Position numbers and translations under genes: made by a program
Assembly: GCA_016709005.1 (NCBI GenBank)
Contig: JADJEU010000001.1
Span: forward strand, 62,001 to 126,000
Direction: 5' to 3'
From: Crocinitomicaceae bacterium
GTDB lineage: Bacteria > Bacteroidota > Bacteroidia > Flavobacteriales_D > Crocinitomicaceae
Length of the DNA: 64,000 bases
Notes under the pieces: model-generated
Database searches by the model: none
Told to the model about the DNA's origin: nothing
What the model saw: the letters and a program-made list of their open reading frames with translations, nothing else
Shown here: positions 20,131-29,448 of the stretch, in pieces
Position numbering within the stretch: position 1 is the stretch's first letter
How the letters are laid out: each line of letters begins with the position of its first letter

Positions 20131-21599
20131 CTATTCTATAATCATTTTTGTGGTAGAAAGATTTCCATTTGCGTCAATTGCCTGAACCATGTAAATTCCT
20201 TTGGGCAGATCACCTATGAATATTGTTTGATTAGGATTTTCGGTTGAAAGAACTTGTTGGCCACTTAAACTAATGAAGGAAATTCGTTGAAGATTTTCTG
20301 GTAAATGAATTTCTGTGGTTGCAGGGTTTGGATAGAAATTCAGATCATTTTTCACTAATTCTGGCGATTCCGAAAATTGATAAACATTACCTGTCGTATC
20401 GCCATCTATAATCCAGGAAGTCAATTCATCCGTTCGAACATTTTCAAATTGGTAGATTTCTAAATAGGTTCTGCCGAATCCCTCTCTGAACTCCATTTTT
20501 AATTGAATATCAGGAACGTTACTTATAAAGTACAAACTATCAGAAAAATTGCTCATGGTTTGGATGTATTTGACGTATCCGTTATCGAAGCGGTGAAGAA
20601 TGAAATTTCTTCGGACGGCGGTATCTAGAATGTAAGGAGAATCTACTTCGAAAGAATTGTATTGAAAGGGATAGAATGGATTCAACATCCAAGAATCAGG
20701 TACCACGGCAACGGAAGTTATTCCAGAGTATGTGTTTTCATAATAAGCCCTAATGCTATCAATTGTATAATTTGCAGGACCATTTGAAGTTCCCTCTTGA
20801 TGTTCACCAGAGATAAGGCAGCCAAAATAATATTCTTGAGTATTAAAGAAGTTATAAGACGGTGAATATGCTGAAGGGTTTACATTGACTATGGATAATT
20901 TCGCATTTATTCCTTCATAACACTGGTCAGGTATACTTGATAAATATGATAGATGATGAGAATAGTAAAAAACGTCCCCCACGTTAAAATCATAAATCCG
21001 CCACATGTTGGGTAAATATTCTCCAAACGAATTCTGGCCTTCATGAAATCCGCACAACAAAAATATTTTCCTGCATTTTCAAAATCAGGATAACGAAGCA
21101 CGCCATGATTTTTAGAAATAAGAATTGTGTCAAGCGTTGAAAGTTCAATTACTTTGATTGAGTCAAGTGAACCAAACAGTGTTATTTCATATTTGTCTAC
21201 AACTGTTGCATTAATTGACAGAAGAGGATTGAATATCCAAGTGTCTGAAAGTTCAGCATCCTGTTTTATAATTCCATCTGAAAATTGATAATCATTTGAA
21301 GAAACATTGTAAGCAGGAGTATTACCAAATATTTCAGGAGCGTATGCATGAAATAGAACACCGCCAACAGCGTCTGACGGAATAACAGTACACGTGTCAC
21401 AAACTTTAATGGTAGTGTGAATGTGAAAAACTGAATCCAGAACAGAATTCACTGTTGAGTCAATCTTAATGGTGTTTGTAATTAAAAGTGAATCGCTGTG
21501 TTTGTAGAAATAGGTTTTGTTTTCATCCAGTAATTTCCAGTTTTGAGCGGTTGTATTTAATCCCGCCAGTAGAAAAAATAGTGCAGTGATTTTTTTCAT
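20131..21599 (-). CDS. T9SS-secreted protein, paralogue of the next gene (homopolymer frameshift)
   Basis: Start ATG 21599 with signal peptide MKKITALFFLLAGLNTTAQ; about 490 residues once joined. The N-terminal third is closely similar to the protein encoded at 21609-23090 (shared 'KTYFYKHSDSL', 'IKVCDTCT' and 'INATVVDKYE' blocks). The C-terminus is a type A T9SS sorting domain ('LNFYPNPATTEIHL', 'GDLPKGIYMVQAID'). The frame breaks at an A5 run (21059-21063) where the paralogue has A6; adding the base gives GKYFLLCGFHEGQNSFGEYL. Tandem duplication with 9 bases between copies. Function of the extracellular part is unknown. Confidence 0.8.
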
Positions 21600-21608
21600 A
21601 CCAGTGAT

Positions 21609-23090
21609 TTATTCGATGATCAATTTTGTTGTCAAAAGATTTCCATCAACATCAATGACCTTTACTATGTATATGCCATTGGTCAAATCACCTACAGCTA
21701 TTGTTTGGCCTGGATTTTGGATTTGCAAAATCAGTTGGCCTGTCAAAGAATAAAATTGAACTTCTTGATAGTTTGCGTCAAGATGAATTTGATTTGTAGC
21801 GGGATTTGGATAAAGTTTGAGGTGATTTTTTTCATCAGATGGACTCGCTAAATCTTCAGGGAAATAACATAGCGTTTCAAGTGTATCACCATCTTTTACA
21901 AAGCTGGTCATGTGATGATCCTGGTTTGTTTCAAAACAGAAGTAGGAGTAATGAATACTTCCAAATCCGTTTGCAAATTTGCGATCCTGATCCTGGTTAT
22001 CAATTGGAAAATAGCATAAGGTATCCTCGAAGAGAACAAATGTTCTAACTCTTTTGATATATCCAAAATAATTGCTGTACGGATGATCAATAAATCCAAT
22101 TTCTGATCCGGCAACGTCGCTGCAATTGTAGTTGGGGAAGGGAAAGACCCAAACTGGATAGTAGAATTGGTCGCTTGTTCCAAAGAGATCAGCGCTAAAA
22201 ATTCCATAACTGTTCTCAACATAATCTGGATTGTCATCGATTTTGAAATTGTAAAATGTTATTCCAGCCGTGTTATAAGTTGGAAATCCTTCGTTTTCCA
22301 GATTTGGCCCATAATAGGAATGACTTTCCTGATGGTAATATTTAACCTGATAGTTGATAGTATCCATTGAACTATTATCTGCGAGTATTTTGAATTTAAG
22401 ATTACCTCCAACCATTTCTTGTGAAAAACCAGAGTCTCCATATCCAAACTGATAACAAAATTCGTCTCCTGCTGCAAAATCATAAATGGTTCGTGCATTT
22501 GGTAAATATTCACCAAACGAGTTCAGACCTTCATGATATCCAACTTGTAAAAAATATTTTCCGGCATTTTCAAAATCCGGATAACGGATTATGCCGTGAT
22601 TTTTGGAAATGATGATCGTGTCAAGGGTTGAAAGTTCAATCACTTTAACTGAATCAAGTGAACCAAACAGCGTTGTTTCATATTTGTCTACTACAGTTGC
22701 ATTTATTGCTGAAGTAGTATGAAAGACCCAACTATCGGAGAGCTCTGCTTTGTGCTTTATTGTGCCATCCTGAAAAATAAATTCGTTCGTTGAACCTGAA
22801 AATGATGGAGACAAACCAAATAGTTCTGGCCAAAATGCATGGTATAGAATTCCTCCAACAGCGTATGAAGGGATAAGAGTACAGGTGTCACAAACTTTGA
22901 TGGTTGTATGAAGGGAGTAGGTAGTATCACTTCCACTGATTTCAGTATTGTCTACTTTGATGGTGTTTGTGATGTAAAGTGAATCACTGTGTTTGTAGAA
23001 ATAGGTTTTATTGGCGTCGATCAGATTCCAGTTTTGCGCAATCGAAATTGAACTGATAGTGACTAAGATTAAAGAGTAGATGTATTTCAT
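21609..23090 (-). CDS. T9SS-secreted protein of unknown function
   Basis: 493 residues, intact. Signal peptide MKYIYSLILVTISSISIAQ, then a ~390-residue beta-rich region with a CDTC pair (about residue 70) that could form a disulfide. It ends in a type A T9SS sorting domain ('LKLYPNPATNQIHLDA', 'FYSLTGQLILQI', 'LTNGIYIVKVIDVDGN'). It should be exported to the cell surface or released. It is upstream in the same strand as its paralogue, so both are probably one transcript. Confidence 0.85.
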   Translation of the reverse strand: MKYIYSLILVTISSISIAQNWNLIDANKTYFYKHSDSLYITNTIKVDNTEISGSDTTYSLHTTIKVCDTCTLIPSYAVGGILYHAFWPELFGLSPSFSGSTNEFIFQDGTIKHKAELSDSWVFHTTSAINATVVDKYETTLFGSLDSVKVIELSTLDTIIISKNHGIIRYPDFENAGKYFLQVGYHEGLNSFGEYLPNARTIYDFAAGDEFCYQFGYGDSGFSQEMVGGNLKFKILADNSSMDTINYQVKYYHQESHSYYGPNLENEGFPTYNTAGITFYNFKIDDNPDYVENSYGIFSADLFGTSDQFYYPVWVFPFPNYNCSDVAGSEIGFIDHPYSNYFGYIKRVRTFVLFEDTLCYFPIDNQDQDRKFANGFGSIHYSYFCFETNQDHHMTSFVKDGDTLETLCYFPEDLASPSDEKNHLKLYPNPATNQIHLDANYQEVQFYSLTGQLILQIQNPGQTIAVGDLTNGIYIVKVIDVDGNLLTTKLIIE

Positions 23091-23215
23091 AAATCATTGT
23101 TCTACCCAATAGTACGTATAAAACAGAAGAAGAGAAAGTTAAATAGCTTTGTTTTTATACAAATCTATATTCGAAAATCTAACATCAAAGCTCACAAAGC
23201 GCGAATCATACCATA

Positions 23216-23251
23216 TAAAAAAGGTCACAAAGAAATTTTCTCTGTGACCTT
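23216..23251 (-). terminator. Terminator downstream of pruA, built from a dispersed repeat
   Basis: On the minus strand AAGGTCACAGAGAAA pairs with TTTCTTTGTGACCTT and runs into T6 (23222-23217). The upstream stem arm is the end of the CCGCGGAG/CACAAAG repeat at 23240-23280. Confidence 0.75.
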
Positions 23252-23280
23252 TGTGCCTTCTTTGTGTACTCCGCGGTTAA
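23240..23280 (-). repeat. Dispersed intergenic repeat (CCGCGGAG/CACAAAG type), copy 1
   Basis: Read on the minus strand it is TTAACCGCGGAGTACACAAA then GAAGGCACAAAGGTCACAGAG, starting five bases after the pruA stop. A related copy is at 59627-59668, just after another stop codon. Confidence 0.7.
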
Positions 23281-23284
23281 GAAA

Positions 23285-24913
23285 TTACCCCAAAAACGGA
23301 TAACGATAATCTGTAGGTGAAACGAAAGTCTCTTTAATGGTGCGTGCAGAAACCCAGCGAATCAAATTCAAATAAGAACCTGCTTTATCATTTGTTCCAG
23401 ATGCACGGGCACCACCAAATGGTTGTTGACCGACAACAGCACCTGTTGGTTTGTCATTGATGTAGAAATTTCCTGCTGAGTTTTCTAATTTTTTGCTTGC
23501 TAAATTTATTGCATAACGATCTTGAGAAAAAACGGCACCTGTTAAAGCATACTCAGATGTTTTATCAAGTAATTCTAATGCTTGCTCAAATTCATTTTCA
23601 GGATAAACGTAGATGGTCATCACTGGTCCAAAAATTTCTTCACACATGGTTCTGAAATTTGGGTTGGTTGTAACAATGACAGTTGGTTCAATAAAATATC
23701 CTTTTGATTTATCGTAGTTACCACCGGCAACAATTTTAGCATCGTCACGTTTTTTTGCATAGTCAATAAACTCTGCTATTTTATCAAATGCTTTTTCTGA
23801 AATCACTGCGTTGATGAAATTTCCAAAATCTTCAGGTGATCCCATTTTAAATGATTTCAAATCTGCAACCACATGATCAATTACCTGTTGAGCAATGTTT
23901 GATGGAAGATAGGCACGTGATGCTGCTGAACATTTTTGTCCCTGGAATTCAAATGCACCGCGAGAAATTGCCGTTGCAACCTGAGCAGGGATAGATGATT
24001 TATGTGCGATGATAAAATCTTTACCACCAGTTTCTCCAACTACGCGTGGATACGATTTATAGATGTCAATATTTTTTCCGATTTCTTTCCAGATGTTTTT
24101 AAAAACTCCGGTTGAACCTGTGAAGTGAATTCCTGCAAAATCTGGATGTTTTAAAACTACATCTCCAGCAGTTGCACCGCTTACAGTGACCATGTTTACA
24201 ACGCCATCTGGTAAACCGGCTTCTTTGAAAATCTCCATGATAATTTGCGCCGAATAAATTTGCGTTTCAGCAGGTTTCCAAACAATCACGTTACCCATTA
24301 AAGCAGGAGCAGCGCATAAGTTGGCCGCAATGGATGTAAAGTTGAACGGAGTCAATGCAAATACAAATCCTTCTAACGGACGATACTCCAAACGATTCCA
24401 CATACCCGGATTTGAGCCTGGTTGATCATGATAAATTTGTTGTGCATACGCTACGTTGTATCTGAAAAAATCAATCAACTCACAAGCTGCATCAATTTCA
24501 GCCTGCATAGAATTTTTTGATTGAGCCAACATTGTGGCTGCATTCATTTTATCTCTGTAAGGACCGGCTAAAAGATCGGCAGCTTTTAAAAAGATTGCTG
24601 CGCGATGCTCCCACGGTAAATCAGCCCAGGCTTGTCTTGCTGCAAGTGCGGCATTGATTGCATCGGTTACGTGTTTTGCTTCGCCGTGATTATAAAATCC
24701 AAGTACATGTTTGTGATCATGCGGTGGTGACATTTTGCGTTTGTCGTTGGTACGAACTTCTTTATCTCCAATATACATGGGAACGTCAATCTGATTCTGA
24801 TTGTACATCTCTTTGTATTTGGCTAGAAGGTTTGCACGTTCTGCTGAATTTGGAGCGTAAGCTTTAACGGGTTCGTTTACCGGAACCGGAACTTTATAAA
24901 TAGCGTTTGGCAT
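23285..24913 (-). CDS. pruA: L-glutamate gamma-semialdehyde dehydrogenase (1-pyrroline-5-carboxylate dehydrogenase)
   Basis: 542 residues, the normal length of the stand-alone bacterial and mitochondrial-type enzyme. Aldehyde dehydrogenase motifs are present: 'ALTPFNFTSIAANLCAAPALMGN', 'HFTGSTGVF' (NAD site), 'VGETGGKDF' (general-base Glu) and 'FEFQGQKCSAASRAYLP' (catalytic Cys). It oxidises glutamate semialdehyde to glutamate with NAD+, the second step of proline breakdown. No proline dehydrogenase gene is adjacent. A -7 element (TACTTTTG, minus) is at 24936-24943 and a terminator follows at 23216-23251. Confidence 0.95.
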   Translation of the reverse strand: MPNAIYKVPVPVNEPVKAYAPNSAERANLLAKYKEMYNQNQIDVPMYIGDKEVRTNDKRKMSPPHDHKHVLGFYNHGEAKHVTDAINAALAARQAWADLPWEHRAAIFLKAADLLAGPYRDKMNAATMLAQSKNSMQAEIDAACELIDFFRYNVAYAQQIYHDQPGSNPGMWNRLEYRPLEGFVFALTPFNFTSIAANLCAAPALMGNVIVWKPAETQIYSAQIIMEIFKEAGLPDGVVNMVTVSGATAGDVVLKHPDFAGIHFTGSTGVFKNIWKEIGKNIDIYKSYPRVVGETGGKDFIIAHKSSIPAQVATAISRGAFEFQGQKCSAASRAYLPSNIAQQVIDHVVADLKSFKMGSPEDFGNFINAVISEKAFDKIAEFIDYAKKRDDAKIVAGGNYDKSKGYFIEPTVIVTTNPNFRTMCEEIFGPVMTIYVYPENEFEQALELLDKTSEYALTGAVFSQDRYAINLASKKLENSAGNFYINDKPTGAVVGQQPFGGARASGTNDKAGSYLNLIRWVSARTIKETFVSPTDYRYPFLG

Positions 24914-24935
24914 AGATTTTCAAATTTATCTATGT

Positions 24936-24943
24936 CAAAAGTA
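24936..24943 (-). promoter_or_regulatory. -7 element TACTTTTG upstream of pruA
   Basis: Minus strand TAnnTTTG match, 22 bases before the ATG at 24913. Confidence 0.4.
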
Positions 24944-24983
24944 ACTAAAAATATAAGAAGAAATGTGATGAAAGATACGAAGC

Positions 24984-25370
24984 TTAATTCAGCTTCAGCT
25001 TGGCAAAGAGCTCAAAACGCGGAACTTCTACTTTGAAAAGTTCTTTGGTATCGGTGCGCTCAAAAATATAGTGACCGCGCATATATCCAACTTCAGAGTG
25101 CAAATCGCAACCTGAAACGTAAACGTGTTTTTGGCCGGGTTCCAGAATCGGTTGTTCACCAACCACACCTTCTCCCTGAACTTCGCGCGCCGGATTAAGC
25201 GAATCAAAAATATACCAGAAGCGTGATTTTAACTGCACATCAAAAGGATTCTTGTTTTCAATCACGATACGGTAATTGAAAAAGAATAATTCGTTTTCGA
25301 CGTTTGAAAGATCTTTTCTGTAAAGACTCTCAACGCTTATTTTTACACCGGATGTTAATGCTGTAGTCAT
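24984..25370 (-). CDS. apaG: ApaG family protein
   Basis: Start at ATG 25370 (MTTALTSGVKISVES) gives 128 residues, the family norm; the upstream in-frame ATG at 25427 would add 19 atypical residues. The single fibronectin-like ApaG domain shows 'FFNYRIVIENKNPFDVQLKSRFWYIFD', 'GEGVVGEQPILEPGQKHVYVSGCDL' and 'GYMRGHYIFE'. ApaG proteins affect Co/Mg efflux phenotypes and Ap4A metabolism in enterobacteria; the biochemical role is not settled. It is a single gene here. Confidence 0.9.
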   Translation of the reverse strand: MTTALTSGVKISVESLYRKDLSNVENELFFFNYRIVIENKNPFDVQLKSRFWYIFDSLNPAREVQGEGVVGEQPILEPGQKHVYVSGCDLHSEVGYMRGHYIFERTDTKELFKVEVPRFELFAKLKLN

Positions 25371-25651
25371 CGTTGCAAATTTAGTGAAAGACTGTGTAAT
25401 AAAACCAATAATGTGCAAGGCTTTCATAAGAGATAACGCAAGGTGTCCGTTTTTAGTTGGGATCAGATGTGTTAAATTTTATTAACAGTTTTTTGCGAAA
25501 GGCATCTTAGTGAATGCGTTATTCAGGTAGTAGAACTCTGATGACATTGATTTGCTTTGATTTGCGGCTATTATGTGTTGAGGATCCTGCGATAATGAGG
25601 TTGAAAGCAGATGACACGGATTGAATAAGATTTCTAATGAATTTCTAATTT

Positions 25652-26986
25652 ATGGATGTTTTTCGTCGGGTCCCTTTTCGGAATATTGTCTCAAAATTAA
25701 TTCTGATGTATACATTCATTGTTGTAGTCTTTATTCTTGGCTATTTGGCCATTGCATTTGAACACAAAATAAATATTAATAAGGCCGCAACAGCTTTACT
25801 CACCGGGGTAATTTGCTGGTCGGTTTATATATTGTCTTCTGAAGATGCAGATAGCACACATCACATTCTGGACCATTTAATGGAGCATTTTGGAGAGATC
25901 TCAGGTATTCTTTTTTTCCTTTTGGGCGCAATGACGATTGTTGAATTGATTGATGCTCATGACGGTTTTGATGCTGTAAGTGATTTGATTAATACTACCA
26001 GTAAGCGCAAACTGCTATGGATTATTTGTCTGATTGCATTTTTTCTTTCAGCCATTTTAGATAACCTGACTACAACCATTGTAATGGTTTCGTTGTCGAG
26101 AAAATTAATCCAGGATAAAAATGAGAGAATGCTTTTTATAGGTATGATTGTTATTGCCGCAAATTCCGGCGGAGCCTGGTCGCCAATTGGAGATGTTACA
26201 ACTACTATGCTTTGGATAGGTGGTCAGATTACTTCTGCGCATATTATTCCATCACTTATACTTCCAAGTTTAATCAGTCTGCTTTTGCCTCTTACGATAA
26301 TTTCCTTTTCGATTAAGGGTAATATTGATCCAATCAAAAAAAGCGAAGAAAAGGATAAGAAGTCGAAGTCAGACCGCAACATTATTTTGTTTGTGGGTGT
26401 AGGAGCATTGGCATTTGTACCCGTGTTTAAATTAATAACACACTTGCCTCCATTTATGGGCGTTTTATTTGGGCTTGGGGTGTTGTGGGTTGTGTCTGAA
26501 TTTATTAATAAGGATAAAGATGAAGCAGATAAAGAAACTTATTCAATCATTTATGCTTTGAGAAAAATAGATACTTCCAGCATTCTTTTCTTTTTAGGGA
26601 TTTTGATTGCAATAGCGGCGCTTCAGTCCACCGGTCAATTGAGTGATTTGGCTTCTTTTATGGATGACAAAATTGGCAACGAAAGTATCATTGTGATGAC
26701 CATAGGTTTAGCCTCAGCGATAATTGATAACGTTCCGTTAGTTGCTGCCGCAATGGGGATGTATGATTTATCTGTTTATGCGCAGGATCACTTTTTTTGG
26801 TCTTTCATGGCTTACTGCGCTGGAACCGGAGGTAGTATACTCATCATCGGTTCAGCGGCAGGAGTTGCAGCAATGGGTATGGAAAAAATTCAGTTTTTCT
26901 GGTATCTGAAAAGAATTGGCTGGCTTGCGTTGGTGGGGTATTTTGCCGGAGCATTAGTCTTCATCGTCCAGAGTACGTTCTTCTAA
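25652..26986 (+). CDS. nhaD: NhaD-type Na+/H+ antiporter
   Basis: 444 residues, about 11-12 membrane helices, ion-transporter (IT) superfamily. Diagnostic segments are 'LLGAMTIVELIDAHDGFDAV', 'LSAILDNLTTTIVMVSLSRKL', 'ANSGGAWSPIGDVTTTMLWIGGQI' and 'GLASAIIDNVPLVAAAMGMYD'. These match the NhaD pattern with paired Asn/Asp residues in broken helices. It should exchange cytosolic Na+ (or Li+) for protons at the inner membrane. A two-component system starts 16 bases downstream but has its own promoter-like element. Confidence 0.9.
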   Translation: MDVFRRVPFRNIVSKLILMYTFIVVVFILGYLAIAFEHKININKAATALLTGVICWSVYILSSEDADSTHHILDHLMEHFGEISGILFFLLGAMTIVELIDAHDGFDAVSDLINTTSKRKLLWIICLIAFFLSAILDNLTTTIVMVSLSRKLIQDKNERMLFIGMIVIAANSGGAWSPIGDVTTTMLWIGGQITSAHIIPSLILPSLISLLLPLTIISFSIKGNIDPIKKSEEKDKKSKSDRNIILFVGVGALAFVPVFKLITHLPPFMGVLFGLGVLWVVSEFINKDKDEADKETYSIIYALRKIDTSSILFFLGILIAIAALQSTGQLSDLASFMDDKIGNESIIVMTIGLASAIIDNVPLVAAAMGMYDLSVYAQDHFFWSFMAYCAGTGGSILIIGSAAGVAAMGMEKIQFFWYLKRIGWLALVGYFAGALVFIVQSTFF

Positions 26987-26991
26987 AACCT

Positions 26992-26999
26992 TATATTTG
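26992..26999 (+). promoter_or_regulatory. -7 element TATATTTG abutting the response-regulator start
   Basis: Exact TAnnTTTG match ending four bases before ATG 27003, implying a leaderless transcript of the two-component genes separate from nhaD read-through. Confidence 0.45.
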
Positions 27000-27002
27000 T
27001 AA

Positions 27003-27686
27003 ATGAACGATAGAATTTTGATCATCGAAGATGAAATCAAAACAGCTCAATCACTTAAGAAAGGTCTAGAAGAATACAATTATCAGGTTGATTGTGCGCT
27101 TGAAGGAGAAGAAGGGGTGAGGCTTGCTTCTTCTAATTTATATGATCTGATTATTTCTGATATCATCATGCCAAATTTGAACGGTGTAGAAGTTTGCAAC
27201 TTGTTGCGGGATCAGGGAATTCAGGCTCCGATATTATTGTTGACTGCTCTTGGCACCATTGATGACAAGGTTGAAGGTTTTAACGCAGGAGCAGATGATT
27301 ATCTTGTCAAGCCTTTTGAGTTTAAGGAACTTCTTGCACGCGTGAGAGCCCTTTTGAAACGAACCGTTATTCTCAGAGACAAATCCAATATTTTACATTA
27401 TGCTGATATGGAATTGGATTTAGACGCAAAATCTGTCAAAAGAGAAAATGAATCTATACCCTTGACTGCGCGTGAATTTGCACTCATGGAATATTTTTTC
27501 AGAAACCCTGAGAGAATAATTTCTAAAACAGAGATTGCAGAAAAAGTTTGGGCCATAAATTTTGACACGGGAACAAATGTGATTGAAGTTTATGTCAATT
27601 ATTTAAGAAACAAAGTAGATAAAAAATTCTCCAACAAACTTATACATACTGCACACGGCTTGGGGTATATCCTAAAAAGAAATTAA
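27003..27686 (+). CDS. OmpR/PhoB-type response regulator
   Basis: 227 residues. The receiver domain has acidic residues E9/D10, the phospho-acceptor D53 in 'LIISDIIMPNLNG', T/A in 'LLLTALG' and K in 'YLVKPFEF'. The C-terminal winged helix (from about residue 130) holds 'LTAREFALMEYFFRNPERIISKTEIAEKVW' and 'IEVYVNYLRNKVDKK'. It pairs with the histidine kinase whose ATG directly abuts its stop codon. The regulon is unknown; nhaD, the small genes at 29.1-29.4 kb and the NatAB-like genes are candidates by position. Confidence 0.95.
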   Translation: MNDRILIIEDEIKTAQSLKKGLEEYNYQVDCALEGEEGVRLASSNLYDLIISDIIMPNLNGVEVCNLLRDQGIQAPILLLTALGTIDDKVEGFNAGADDYLVKPFEFKELLARVRALLKRTVILRDKSNILHYADMELDLDAKSVKRENESIPLTAREFALMEYFFRNPERIISKTEIAEKVWAINFDTGTNVIEVYVNYLRNKVDKKFSNKLIHTAHGLGYILKRN

Positions 27687-29066
27687 ATGGAGATCAGAAC
27701 AAGACTGACCGTTCAATTTTTTTTAATCAGCAGTGCATTATTGCTGCTGGCATTTTTGACAATCTATTTTTTCTATTCAAAAATTCAAAAAGAAGAATTT
27801 TTTTTGAGCTTGGAATCACGAGCAAAAACCACGGCAGATTTACTAATTCGTGTAGAGCAAATTGATTCAACCTTGCTGAAGGTAATTGATTTGAATAAGA
27901 AGGATGTTTTGGATTTTGAGAATATTTCAGTGTACGACCTCGAGGGAAAGGAGATCTATACGAACAATGATACCATACACTTTTCAGAATTATTGCCAGA
28001 TTTTGATGTTTTTCTTGATGAAGTGATTGCAAGCGGTAAGCAGGAAATATCCGATGGAGATTTTGATTTTGTTGGAATCCAGTATCAGAATGCCAGTGAT
28101 AAATTTGTAGTTGTTGCTTGTGCAGTCGATACGAACGGGATAAAAAATTTGCGCAGTTTACGGCGAGTGCTCGCATTGGTTTTCATCTCGGTCATTGCTA
28201 TAATCGTGCTTGCCGGTTGGATCTACTCCGGCAGGGCACTAAAACCAATTTCAACGGTGATTGATCAGGTAGATAGTATTTCTGCCAATAATTTGAATCA
28301 ACGAATTAGTGCAGGCAGCAACAAGGACGAAATAGCCCGGCTCACATTAACTTTTAATCACTTGCTGGATCGCATAGAAGATGCCTTCACCACGCAAAAG
28401 ACATTTGTTTCTAACGCTTCGCATGAACTACGGAATCCGCTTACAGCGATTACTTCACAGCTTGAAGTTACCTTGTTGAAGGCAAGAAACGTTGAAGAGT
28501 ACGAAGAGATCATATCATCTGTTCTGGAAGACATTCGCGATTTGAATGAGATGTCACACCGCTTGCTGGTGCTTGCTAAAATTGATGGTGAAAGCAACTC
28601 TTTTAAATTTGAATCGCTGAGGCTTGATGATTTAATTTGGGAAACTAAGAACGAATTCCAGACACAAAACTCAGCATATTTTGTGACCTTGACATTGAAT
28701 AAGCTGCCAGAAAATGAAAAGCAACTACTCATATCTGGGAACAGACATCTTCTAAAAACATGTTTTGTAAATCTGATGGACAATGCTTGCAAGTTTTCCT
28801 CAAATCACGGTGTGTCAATTGAGATCTTTTCAGATATAAAAACACTCACCATTCAATTCGCAGATAAAGGGACGGGAATTTCGAAGTCAGAACTTCCACA
28901 TATTTTTGAACCTTTCTATCGGGCAAAAAATTCCGCAGAGGTTAGTGGTTATGGTGTCGGATTATCAATTGTCCAAAAGATAGTGCACTTGCACAAAGCA
29001 AAAATCGAAGTTGCATCAACGCTTTCCGTGGGAACAAAAATCAGTATTGTATTCCCTCTGGTGTAA
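27687..29066 (+). CDS. Sensor histidine kinase
   Basis: 459 residues. TM1 at about 9-30 and TM2 at about 161-179 enclose a ~130-residue periplasmic sensor. A HAMP domain follows ('SGRALKPISTVIDQVDSIS'), then HisKA with phospho-acceptor H246 in 'SNASHELRNPLTAI' and a HATPase domain with the N-box 'LMDNACKFS', 'FADKGTGIS' and 'GYGVGLSIVQKI'. The layout resembles CusS/BaeS-type envelope sensors. It is translationally adjacent to the response regulator (no gap). Confidence 0.95.
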   Translation: MEIRTRLTVQFFLISSALLLLAFLTIYFFYSKIQKEEFFLSLESRAKTTADLLIRVEQIDSTLLKVIDLNKKDVLDFENISVYDLEGKEIYTNNDTIHFSELLPDFDVFLDEVIASGKQEISDGDFDFVGIQYQNASDKFVVVACAVDTNGIKNLRSLRRVLALVFISVIAIIVLAGWIYSGRALKPISTVIDQVDSISANNLNQRISAGSNKDEIARLTLTFNHLLDRIEDAFTTQKTFVSNASHELRNPLTAITSQLEVTLLKARNVEEYEEIISSVLEDIRDLNEMSHRLLVLAKIDGESNSFKFESLRLDDLIWETKNEFQTQNSAYFVTLTLNKLPENEKQLLISGNRHLLKTCFVNLMDNACKFSSNHGVSIEIFSDIKTLTIQFADKGTGISKSELPHIFEPFYRAKNSAEVSGYGVGLSIVQKIVHLHKAKIEVASTLSVGTKISIVFPLV

Positions 29067-29147
29067 TTTCTAAGTATTTTCTAAGGTTATTAAATAGGAC
29101 TTGGTTTCAAGTTTAGGTTCCTTTGTTCTCAACTAATAACCAAAGCG

Positions 29148-29273
29148 ATGAAATCAAAACCAAATGATGAGAATTCTGAGGAGGCTAATCCGAAATTTGC
29201 ATTGACATTTTTGCTTGTTGTGATTAGTCTTGGATTGATAATGCTGGCTTTAAAATTCGCAGGGATAGTTTAA
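29148..29273 (+). CDS. 41-residue single-pass membrane protein
   Basis: The ORF begins MKSKPNDENSEEANPKF and continues with one hydrophobic helix (ALTFLLVVISLGLIMLALKF). The first ~17 residues are polar and acidic, so the shape is a charged tail plus one helix. It lies 81 bases after the histidine kinase stop and six bases before another tiny membrane protein. No family recognised; it may be a small subunit or regulator of a membrane complex. Evidence is coding shape and tandem arrangement only. Confidence 0.5.
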   Translation: MKSKPNDENSEEANPKFALTFLLVVISLGLIMLALKFAGIV

Positions 29274-29279
29274 AGTAGC

Positions 29280-29447
29280 ATGACTTCAGGTGCCTTATTT
29301 ATGATGCTTTTCTGGCAAATCGGCGTAACGGTTGTTGCTGGTTACTTTTTTTACAGAGTCCTTACCTCAAAGCCAAAAACAGACGAGGAAGCTGACGAAG
29401 ATTCTTATTCTGATAACGATTCAGATCATAAACAGAATCGAACTTGA
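29280..29447 (+). CDS. 55-residue single-pass membrane protein
   Basis: MTSGALFMMLFWQIGVTVVA begins a membrane helix ending near 'YFFYRVLTSKPK', followed by a strongly acidic, Ser/Asp-rich tail (to position 55). The 'MMLF...' helix recalls the small accessory subunits (MetS-like) of sodium symporters, but no large symporter adjoins it, so this is a guess. It is six bases from the 41-residue gene and its stop touches the end of the convergent CPBP gene. Confidence 0.5.
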   Translation: MTSGALFMMLFWQIGVTVVAGYFFYRVLTSKPKTDEEADEDSYSDNDSDHKQNRT

Positions 29448-29448
29448 A

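Noticed and set aside
29280..29447. MetS-type symporter small subunit
   Set aside because: The helix is reminiscent but no large NSS/SSS symporter is next to it; kept only as an unnamed small membrane protein.
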